This document shows positions 1-10,302 of a stretch of DNA of 64,000 nt, piece by piece; within the stretch, counting starts at the first letter, position 1; the number at the start of each line of letters is the position of its first letter. The notes below the pieces were generated by a model. That model had not been told where the DNA came from. It made no database searches and worked only from the letters and a program-made list of their open reading frames with translations. The DNA is taken from the NCBI GenBank assembly GCA_029204225.1, contig CM055092.1, positions 100,310,200 through 100,374,199 on the forward strand. The letters are read 5' to 3'. The translations under genes were made by a program, and so were the position numbers. This DNA comes from Diphasiastrum complanatum. Its lineage: Eukaryota; Streptophyta; Lycopodiopsida; Lycopodiales; Lycopodiaceae.

Positions 1-372
1 AGGCTCTCTCATAAATACCCAGTGCAGTAAGTAGAGGCTCCGCAAGGGTCATCCACTGAGTGACCATGCTTGTGCTAGGAAGAATCATGATGTCCGTTGC
101 AGATGGGACATCACAATGGATAGTATAGCGTGAAGACTGGGAAGTATCGGTAGGAGACATGATGATCATAAAGGAATTATAAACGCGTGAAAGTGTATCA
201 GAAGGCAATGCAGGAAATTTGGAAGGCTTTGGTCGCAAGAAAAATTCGCAAGAGCTTTGCTAGCACAAGTGAGGAATGAATCGAATTCAGCCAACTTATA
301 GGTGAATTTGGTGGGTCCATTACACTGAATAGTAGTTGGGTTGATCAGTTCTGAATAAAAATTTGTAGGCAT
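1..372 (-). pseudogene. Possible extra ORF downstream of pol in gypsy-1 (partial)
   Basis: Downstream of the pol stop and a noncoding stretch, an ATG at 372 opens 68 codons in one frame. A different frame is then open without a stop from about position 265 to the window edge, so the two join by one frameshift into a reading stretch of more than 110 codons. I recognise no domain and see no clear hydrophobic segment. Its place after pol is where Athila-type gypsy elements carry an env-like ORF, but nothing in the sequence demonstrates such a function. It could also be chance coding-like sequence. Confidence 0.35.
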
Positions 373-379
373 GTATAGT

Positions 380-930
380 ACTGTAAAAATAGGCTATAAA
401 AATCTCAGCGAAGGTTTCTAGGGATCTGAACCTATCAGGCGAACATTTTCCAGGTCTAGCAAAGGATGGACCTTCGCCCAGGTACTGTCATAAATGCATT
501 TTTTCACAATCTGAACCTATGGACAACCTAATTTTGACATTTTAAGATCATCTAGCAAATCGACGAAGGTTCATAATGAGGTTATGATGCTCGGCGAAGG
601 TTTCCAAAATGGCATATCACTGAACATTCGCCTGACTCAAAAATTGAATTTTATCTTGTCAAAAACCTTCGCCCACCTCAATTTAGATAAATCAAGGGTG
701 GATGTACAGTTTGACAACTCAGCGAAGATTTCTGATACTGTATTGGCCAAATTTGTCCAAAACAGTGGTTTTCTAAGTCATTTCCCATAAAAAAAATATT
801 GTGCTTTCTTTTCCTTATGCTGATGACTTCCTGACTTTTGCTCATCAATCTTTCCTTATTTTTTTCTTTTTTTTTCTTTTTTTTTAACTGTCTTTTTCCA
901 AAAAAAAAGTCAGCAAATTAAATTTTGAAA
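380..930 (-). repeat. gypsy-1 3' noncoding region with iterated GCGAAGG/CCTTCGC words
   Basis: Between pol and the putative extra ORF, the heptamer GCGAAGG or close variants, and its reverse complement CCTTCGC, recur about seven times (near 402, 470, 560, 591, 627, 664 and 720). They are followed by A/T homopolymer tracts at 780-910. No ORF is credible here. The same words recur in the element's leader at 7180-7850. Confidence 0.6.
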
Positions 931-985
931 ACAAACAAAATGAAAAAATATATTGAGATCAGGCTTGTTGAACTGGCGGAGCAAG

Positions 986-2306
986 CTACCAAAACTTGCG
1001 TAATCGGCTGCCATTTACCAGAGTATCAAATCGTTTTCCATCCAAGTGCTCAAGAATTAATGCGTCATAGTTCAGGATTTCCTTCACTTTATACGGGCCT
1101 TCACCAATAAACTTCAACTTACCCTTGATCAGCTTGGTTTTGTACATCAATGCAAGATCTCATGCTTCCAGATCTTTCTTGTGCAATCGATGATCGTGCC
1201 ATGCCTTGCGGCGGGCTTTCTATGCTGCTAAGGCATGAACTGCCATCAATCGGATTTCACATAATTTGTGCAATGTTTCATGACGAAGTTGTAAAGACTG
1301 ATCATCATTTAATCATTCTGTTGCTGCTAAGCGTAAAGATGGGATTAAAAATTCAATTGGCATAACAACATCTTGACCATAAACCAGTTGAAAAGGGGTT
1401 GGATTTGTACTATTTTTGTAAGCGGTTCTAAATGCCCATAATGTTGCATACAGTTTATGTTCCCAATCAAACCGATTTGCTTCAACTGTCTTTGTCATAA
1501 TGGTGCAGAGGATCTTATTGAAAGATACAGCTTGGCCATTCCCTCTGGGATAATAAGGAGTACTAAATTTGTGTATAACAAAAAAATCTTCCAGTAAACA
1601 CTTTATTGTTTGATTAACAAAGTGTGTATCCCGATCATTGACAATTTCAATTGGACATCCAAATCTGATTATAATATTTTCATATAGAAACTTGGCCGTA
1701 GATTTCGCATCAGCCACTTTGACAGCTTTGGCTTCAACCCACTTGGTCATATAATCAGTTGCAACGATAATGTATCGGGCCTGAGATCCTTGCACAGCGG
1801 GATGAATAGGACCAACATAATCCAGTCCCCATTTTTCAAACGGTGCTTGCAATAAAACCGGATGTAAGGGTTCATAATTCTGTTGAGTAGGTTGTCGTGC
1901 TCGTTGGCAGACATCACATGTCTGAATAAAATTTTCTATCTCTTTATGAAGCGTAGGCCACCAACAACCGGATTGCAAAAGCTTGCGAACAATAATATAT
2001 GTAGAGAAGTGTCCTCCACTCATGCCATCATGTGAAAACATGATTAAATCTGGTACTTCATGCAGTAAAACACATCTTCGTAAAATATTATCTGATCCAC
2101 GACGATACAATTGTCCTGCAATTAATTGATAAGGTTGAGCCTTATGAATCAATTGTCTTTTCTATAATTTTGTCAAAGAGTCATTCGGTTGTCCTAGCAT
2201 CAGGTACTCAACAATATCTGCCGTCCACTCAGGTACCGCTTCAACATAGAACAACGCAGCATCTCGCAGTTCATCATCCACTTCAGTATTAACTGGTGCG
2301 GATTCA
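986..2306 (-). pseudogene. gypsy-1 integrase and C-terminal tail of pol
   Basis: Integrase would insert element cDNA into the host genome. The HHCC zinc-binding region is visible (HDGMSGGHF, then TCDVCQRA). The catalytic core follows, with the first Asp in LDYVGPI and the second in NDRDTHF. The third acidic residue, expected as NGQAE, reads NGQAV, so the catalytic Glu is a Val (GTA near 1535). The C-terminal tail reads in the same frame through LDGKRFDTLVNGSRLRKFW to a stop at 986-988. In-frame stops lie at 2162-2164, 1313-1315, 1220-1222 and 1160-1162, with no frameshift. The copy cannot encode active integrase. Confidence 0.88.
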
Positions 2307-2308
2307 AT

Positions 2309-3880
2309 TCATGAAACCTGATCGGCTAAATAATATTGCTTTCCCTTTCTGACCACAATTTGAAAGTCAAATTCAGTCAATAATAGTAACCATCTTGCAA
2401 TACGTCTAGTATTACATGTCTTATTTACCAAGTAAAGTAATGGTTGATGATCCATATAAAATGCAAAGTGCATTTCCATGAGGTAGTGACGAAATTTCCA
2501 AACAGAAAAAATCATGGCTAGTGCTTCATGTTCTGTCATTGAATAATTCTTCTCTGGAAGATGTCTACTTGCAAATCGTATAGGATAATCCTTCTTATAG
2601 TCACATGGCTGCGTCAAAACTGATCCAATGGCATATTTTGAGGCCTCCGTATGAACATGAAACTCTAATGTCCAATCTGGAGAACGCAGTATTGGTGCTG
2701 AAGATAATGCTTTTTTTAACTTTTCAAAGGCTTCTAACGCCTCTACTGTCCATATAGGAACAATAGTTAATTTGTATATAGGTCGTGCTAAATCCGTAAA
2801 GAAGATAATAAAAATTTGATAGTAGTTCGCATGACCCATAAACACATAAACTCCTCGAATTGTTGTTGGCGGTGGCAATTCCACAATAACTTTGATTTTA
2901 GAATAATTGGTGGCAATACAATGTCTTGATATCACATGTCCAAGCACCACTTCGTGAGAAATCCATATCTGGCATTTTTCTGGATTTAGAGAAATCTGAT
3001 ATTTGCGGCATCTTTCAAATACTTTCTCCAATCGATCCAGGTGGTCTGTATCTGTACTATGAACTCCCAAGTCGTCCAAGTAAATTTCAAGGAATTTTTA
3101 CATATAATCTTTAAAGGCAAATTGCATTACTGTTTGGAATGAACTTGGTGCATTACAGAGTCCAAACGACATTACTTTGTAAGCATAGGTGCCCCATTCT
3201 GTTGCAAAAGCAGTTTTGTGGCGATCGGCAGGTGCAATCTTAACCTGGTTGTAACCACTAAATCCATCCAGGAAACTATAAGCTTCCACTCCAGCAAGGC
3301 GATCCAAAATGCTTTCAGTAAAAGGTAATGGAAAGTGATCCTTCCATGTCACTTTATTCAATGCTTTGAGATTCACACATATTCGCAATTTCTCATTTGT
3401 CTTAGTAACAATGACAATCGATGAAATCCATTTGGTATGCTCGATCTCATAAATGAAATTGGCATCAAGCAATATCTGAAGTTCTTTCTTTATCAGATCT
3501 GCCACATTAGGATTACAGCGATAGAACTTTGTAACCTTTGGTACTGCATCAGGTACTAAAGGTATGGTATGTTCAATGACTGATGTCGGAATACCCTTCA
3601 AATCTTGATAACTCCATGCAAAGCAATCTTGATACTTAATAAGTAACAAACGGCGTGCTTGATATTGTTCAAGAGTAAGTTGTGATCCCACTTGTACAAT
3701 CTTTTCCGGTTCTCCTGGTTTTGCAAGATTCATTGGTTGCATCCTAGCTGGGCCATCGTAAACCTCTTTAGATTCTGGCATGTGTTCTTCAGGTTCACGA
3801 TGTGCTTTAGATAACATGATAACCACATCATCTAGTGTATAACGTTTAAAATGCTCTGGCATATCATGCTGGACTACATT
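2309..3880 (-). pseudogene. gypsy-1 reverse transcriptase and RNase H
   Basis: RT copies element RNA into DNA and RNase H removes the RNA strand. RT blocks include YSFLDGFSGYNQ, MSFGLCNAPSSFQ and the catalytic YLDD at 3073-3084, which is followed by LGVHS, a combination also found in the gypsy pieces at 25.1 kb and 62.9 kb. RNase H follows with HTEASKYAIGSVL, YSMTEHEALAM and FYMDHQPLLYL. A TAA at 3098-3100, six codons before YLDD, and a TGA at 2309-2311 interrupt one otherwise continuous frame. No frameshift is present. The dual RNase H of Ogre/Tat elements is not evident. Confidence 0.92.
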
Positions 3881-5290
3881 TGCTTGTTCTTTTTCGAAAG
3901 GACTTGTCTTGGATCTTCGTTTAGTCTTCTTAGCAGGAATCTATCGTGGAGGTGATGACTTTCGGGATGATAAATCTTTCTTCACCGGTGAAGACTTCCT
4001 AGACGATGATGTCTTGCTGGAGATCTGACTTGAAGAATCATTCTTGACTTTTCTTTTGCCTTTATCCAATAGAGGTGGCACTTCCTTTGAATCAATCTTT
4101 TGAGGGGGATTTTTCCATTTCAGGACCGTATTATAATGTTGCTTTGTTTGTTTATTCGTCATCGAACATGTGATCCTGTCTCCCTTCAATATAATTGCTT
4201 TGATTGTTGGTTCACCAGGAACATTATGCACTCCAAATCTGGTCGGATCCATATGATGTAGAATCTGTTCATCCGTAAGTTCTGCATTGCCATCATAAGT
4301 TAAGGCATGGCTCATTGGTATGAGATCATCCTCAATTGGATCTGGTACAGGTTCCGTTGATATCCTGGCTACATTCAGCACATTTGGTGGAAATGTGATT
4401 GGCGTATCCAAAGTTCGATCTAATAAGGAAATCTCGCTCATCTCTGATTGAATATCTTGTTGACACATATATCCTACTGTACAATCAATTGTTGCAAGAG
4501 CTTCGTGCCAATTGACAATATCCGTTTGAGAATGGTAGTGAACTCCCAATTTTTTCTCTGGTCGATCAAAAGTGTGATCCGTTGTTGATGAATCGTCATC
4601 CGCTTTTTGAACCACTGGCTTGATAGTCCAAGTCGTAGGATCAAAATTGATTTTGCCAGTACCCTAGTTATGAATTACTTGCGCAACTCGTAACCATGGA
4701 CGTCCTAAGAGAACTCGATAGACATTTGGTGCTTCTGGTAAGTCCATCACGACGAAAGTAATGACGAACTGTACTCCTGCAATCCTGACAGGTATATCTT
4801 CCACCATTCCTCGTGGATAAACTGTCGTTTGATCAGCTAGCTTAATAGCAAAAGTAGCAGGCTTAATCTTTGTAAGACCCTACATAGCTTTGTAGAAATC
4901 AGGTTAACTCCTGAACCGCCATCTATCATGGCTGTTTCTTTAAAAAATTGTCTATGTTGTATCGGTAGAGTGATATTTTTTTGTTCACTTTCCCAAGCGG
5001 CTCCAACATGGAGTACATCATTAGATTCTTCAAATCCAGCACAAAAAAACGGCTCCTAATGGTCTTTTGATGCTTCTTGAGCTAACTTTTGTGCTAAGAC
5101 TTCTTTTGCTTTTGGCACCAACTTTAGGAACTCTCCCAATAAAATATTGATCTTGCTAGACAAAATATTCATGAGTAATTCTATATACGGTGCTTCCGGT
5201 TCAGTCATCTTGAAGGGTTCTTCGTGATGATGTAATTGATCATTCATATCCATACGTAAATTTCTTGGAGGCTGCAATGGTGAAGACTGA
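3881..5290 (-). pseudogene. gypsy-1 protease and linker to RT
   Basis: The minus strand encodes an aspartic-protease-like segment with AMIDGGSGVNLI (active-site Asp in a D-G-G-S context known from some plant gypsy elements) and, further on, YRVLLGRPWL, the conserved plant gypsy protease end. A frameshift near 4880 separates the two halves: gag and the protease N-terminus share one frame, and the rest of pol is in another. The linker to RT is basic and Ser/Lys-rich. In-frame stops include 4664-4666 and 3941-3943, both TAG. Confidence 0.78.
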
Positions 5291-5370
5291 ACTTCAGTTG
5301 TTACTTAAGCAGCTTCAAGTTCCTCTTCTTCTTGCAGATGTTTAATCCATTGTCTCATATCCTGATATCT

Positions 5371-6936
5371 TCATTTTTCTGCATTAAGATTTGGATAGAC
5401 TCCTGATGATGTTGTTGTATCGTTCAATGGTATAGAATCAGCGAGTACTGAATCCACTACTGGTTCTTTTTGCTTTTGTGCTCTGGTGACCACCATCAAG
5501 GGTGCACTTGGTTTATTCTGAGCTACTGATCCTTGCTTGATTGTTATCAAATTTACAGGTGCTGTAGCTGGTGGTGGCTTCGGTCTTGCTAGACAGTCTT
5601 TATAGCAATGCCCATATCCACAGTCATGACAGAATGGTACAAATTTTCCTTTATTTGGACATTCTGCAACTCTGTGATTTTCTCCACATGCAAAGCATCT
5701 AAGTGGTGCTCTGGCCCAATTTCTCAAGGCTTGTTGTTGAGCGGCAGCATAGATGGCATACTGTTCTGAAGATCCACCTTCCTGATCATTACCATAGCTC
5801 CATTGCTCAGCACTTCCGTAAGGTTCTGGTTCCATCAAATTGGCAAGAGGAGCGGAGTGTTTTGGTGGGGCAGGCAAAGCTAGACGTTTCAGATATCCAA
5901 GAGTATATTGTTGCAGTCTTGCTGCTGGATTGCCTCCATACTGTGGATCTCGATATCCCATCTGGGCATACCATTGCTGAATTATCCGAGGGTTGAAGTT
6001 GCAAAAGGCAGTCTCATGGTCAGGTGAATTACACAGATGGCAGACATTGATTTCCATTCATTTTTTCAATTGAGGACACTCATTCACTATGTGATTTCCT
6101 ATACAAATAGAACACCAGACATTTTTCCTGGTAGGAAAAGTCTTTGCAAACTTCTCAGGTTCCTTGTTCGCTTCTCCGTGGAAATTTTCCAATGCTTTGA
6201 TCTTCTCATCAAATTGCAACTGCAACTTTTCCATCTGTTTTCGCTGGATCTTCCCAAGTTTCTCAAACTCATTGAGCATCATTTCTGCAGTAGCATTGGC
6301 ATTCGTTGATGCAATAGTGGTGGATGTCGTAGTAGTCTGCCCTGCTGTATAAGACAACATACTGACATTTGGCTCATCAGCTGAATCTTCATCCTCCTCC
6401 CGAGTTGCATCGTCCATCACATTTTGCAAAAGTGCATACTTATTATGGCATTTTAGCTCACGTTTGATCCGTTTAGGTAGACCTGACAAAAACCACATAA
6501 TCATGGAATTTTCATTAATCAGCTCAGGCTCACATTCAGATCTAAGACGTTTCACCCTTTCGATGTAATCTCGAACCATTTCCCGCTTTTCCATTTTAAT
6601 TTTACTTAAAAGTAGGAAAGGGTCTTCCATAAACTTCCGCAGTTTGAACCGTGTGATAAGGGCTCGTTTAACAACCTCTCAATCTGTACGCTTGGTTTCA
6701 TCTTGGTTATAGTACCAATCTTGTGCTGCACCTGTTAAGGCCATAGGAAACAGCTTAAGTTTATCTTGAGGATAAATCTCACCATAGACCTCACAGGATT
6801 CAGCATAGATCTGAAGAAATCTAACTGGATCTGTTAATCCATTATATTTGGGTAGATCCAATCGGGGTGCTCTTCTAACAATAATTGGATTGACCTCCTG
6901 TGGAGCGACTCCAAGAGCAGCTCCAGGGGCAGCCAT
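5371..6936 (-). pseudogene. gypsy-1 gag with several zinc knuckles
   Basis: Gag forms the virus-like particle and binds element RNA. It starts with ATG at 6936. The N-terminal capsid-like region contains LDLPKYNGLTDPVRFL and KLKLFPMALTGAAQDWYY, typical of plant retrotransposon gag. C-terminal Cys/His motifs are CSICIGNHIVNEC, CHLCNSPDHETAFC, CFACGENHRVAEC and CHDCGYGHCYKDC. The second is a canonical CX2CX4HX4C; the others have CX2CX3HX4C spacing. In-frame TGA codons at 6679-6681 and 6058-6060 are each one G-to-A step from TGG. The frame otherwise runs continuously and continues past 5371 toward the protease. Confidence 0.9.
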
Positions 6937-8119
6937 CTTTACAAATTTAGATCAAATTGATAATGAGATTGGATATATATTTTTCCAAAAAACTATCTCG
7001 GATTAGATTTGCTAGCTCTATTCCACTTTTCAAGAATCAGATTCTATATGATGAAAAACTACCCAAAATTCGATCAATCGATACTTCTCAAAAATGATAA
7101 ATCTCTCAGAGTCCAACTCAGAACATCTCAGATTTAATCCAAATTTTGACAGAGACTTGATCTGGAAAATCAGAAACTAAAAATAGGACTGGCGAAGGTA
7201 GTCTCAATGAAGGATCAACAGTGCTATTTTGGGATAAAAACTCTCTGAACACTTTTCTGACAATTTCTTGGGAAATAACCTTCGCCGACTTCTCAGATGG
7301 AAGACCTGACACAGATAAAACTATGGACAACCGGACGAAGGTTTCTGACACAAGAAAATACAGTTTTTGTAATCTGGCGAGGGTAAAAATCAAGATTTTT
7401 TGTGATTTGATCAAGAAGAATCTTCGCCGAACTCAAAATTAGTAGTTTACTATAGATAGAATGTTCTGGAAACTCGGCAAAGGTTCTGGCGAAGGATCAA
7501 GAGTAATATTGGTAATTTTGCAAAAAAGTGACTTTTTTGACAAAAATATGACAATATGACAACTGATCCTCTGAAAACCTTTCTATTTTTGGTATTATTC
7601 TTTGCCGACCTGGTAGCAGATAGATCTGAATCACATCTAAGCATAGTGAATCGGGCGAAGGTTCTTTTTAGTATTTTTTAGGGTTTTGATAATTTTTGGT
7701 GTTTTTTATGTGGTTTTTCTGATGTTTCTGGAAATCTGTTGGGAATTAATCTTTGCCCTTCAAACTGAAGAAACCGAAGGTGTTTGAAACTTGACAAAGG
7801 TTTCCTGAAAGAGGGTAAAAAGTTCTGAGCTCTGATGACGCTTTTTGCCTCTTTTTGACCAAATTTGACAGATTTGATCGATTTTTGTTATTTTCTCTGA
7901 TATCTCAGATCCAAATGGATCTTAAGATTGGTGATCTGAATAGCTTTTCCTGTTTAATAATCAGATTAGATTTCCAACAAGCAAATCCACTCAAATCTAG
8001 CAAAATCAATCCCAAACTAACCCTACAATGTAGATTTAACACTATTCATGCCACGACAAGATGCCTAATGCAAGCTAACCATCAACCAAACATGCTGCAA
8101 ACTAAAAAATTGGCATAGC
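6937..8119 (-). other. gypsy-1 5' untranslated leader with iterated words
   Basis: About 1.2 kb separates the primer site from the gag start. GCGAAGG, CCTTCGC and one-mismatch variants recur about ten times in both orientations (for example near 7190, 7280, 7335, 7422, 7480, 7605, 7655, 7750 and 7775). Short ORFs here have no recognisable domain. Long leaders are usual in Athila/Tat elements and may hold packaging and dimerisation signals; that role is inferred. Confidence 0.7.
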
Positions 8120-8137
8120 TCCCCGGCAACGGCGCCA
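8120..8137 (-). promoter_or_regulatory. Primer binding site for tRNA-Asp
   Basis: On the plus strand TCCCCGGCAACGGCGCCA equals the 3' end of plant tRNA-Asp(GUC) including CCA, so the element's sense strand carries its perfect 18-nt complement. It sits four bases from the LTR end, where minus-strand DNA synthesis would be primed. Confidence 0.92.
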
Positions 8138-8141
8138 AAAT

Positions 8142-9091
8142 TGTAGTGGGTTTCTTTCCTTGCCTAACCTGAATCCAATATCTAGTCAATCTAGCATCAA
8201 AGAGATGGAGTTAGTTGTCACGCGGAGGTTCGTTCCCATGAGAGTGATAGTATAGTTTAGAGGATCTAACACTAACATTCGTTAATACTAAGCATTAACA
8301 CTACATCCATTAACCCTACTTCCATTAACCCTAAATCCATAACAATGATAGAAACTTACTCTTCACCCCTTCCCTTTCTCTCTCACAAAAAGCATAAGAA
8401 ATAGCAATCCCAATAATGATCAAATCCAACAATTAGCAAAATCACAAAGGAAGCATGAGAAATGGAGGAAAAGAGAGGAAGAGCAAGGACAGTCATCAAT
8501 CCATTTCTAAAGAGAACCAATCTGCTTTATTGAAATGAGGAAACGAACATGAGGAGCAACTCGAGTTGGTCCCTTTTTATAGTAGAGAGGAGGATCATGG
8601 CCTTTGAATCATGTTGGTCCAGTCTTGCCTCTCTTTTTATTCAAATTTAAAAAAGTGTGGGAACCATCAAAATTGGAGGGAAACCCAACTTTATTCACTA
8701 ACCTGACATTTAGGCCTTGCGACATTAAAAGTCCCGCAAAAAGGCCTAAAGTCCTTTTATTAACATTCTAATTAATCAAATAACTATGTGATCATTGGGT
8801 TGGACTTACACACGCAGGGTGCCAAATCCCTATCACTTATTAACTAGGGTTAGGGTGGCCTTGGGATCTGCAAACCCTCTAACACTACCACTTCCGCATA
8901 GCAACAACCTAAAGACTTTGTATTCATCTACGTAATCAATCTTATCAATTCTGATGATTTCAAAGTCAGAGTCAAGTAGAGTCAATTGAGTCATTTGAAT
9001 CTGATAGACGTAGTTTGTGCACCGAGGTGGGGAGAAGAAAGGCTCACTTCACAAAGCCTAAAATGAACTTTTATCAAATCTTCAGAGCACA
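8142..9091 (-). repeat. gypsy-1 5' LTR
   Basis: The LTR's 3' end is set by the primer site: it reads TG on the plus strand at 8142 (CA in element sense). The outer end is uncertain; a CA near 9091 is one candidate. The LTR contains a TATA box and, between it and the primer site, about 430 bp that would be R and U5. No second copy is in the window for comparison. Confidence 0.65.
8572..8584 (-). promoter_or_regulatory. TATA box of gypsy-1 LTR promoter
   Basis: The minus strand reads CTACTATAAAAAGG, a near-consensus plant TATA box inside the LTR and correctly oriented toward gag-pol. Transcription would start roughly 30 bp downstream, near 8545. Confidence 0.6.

Positions 9092-10302
<1,211 letters not shown>

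Larger units (their letters stand above)
1..9091 (-). mobile_element. Ty3/gypsy LTR retrotransposon gypsy-1 (decayed; 3' end outside window)
   Basis: The domain order on the minus strand is LTR, tRNA-Asp primer site, long leader, gag with zinc knuckles, aspartic protease, RT, RNase H, integrase, which is the Ty3/gypsy order. A primer site matching tRNA-Asp is typical of the Athila/Tat side of plant gypsy elements. The 5' LTR lies at the high-coordinate end. The 3' LTR would lie left of position 1, so LTR divergence cannot be used to date it. From 6936 to 986 I see about a dozen in-frame stops but only one frameshift (near 4880). The outer LTR boundary (about 9091) is a guess; the inner one at 8142 is firm. 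Confidence 0.9.

Noticed and set aside
4870-4890. Programmed frameshift between gag-protease and pol in gypsy-1
   Set aside because: No slippery heptamer is visible and the shift falls inside the protease domain, so an ordinary indel is more likely.
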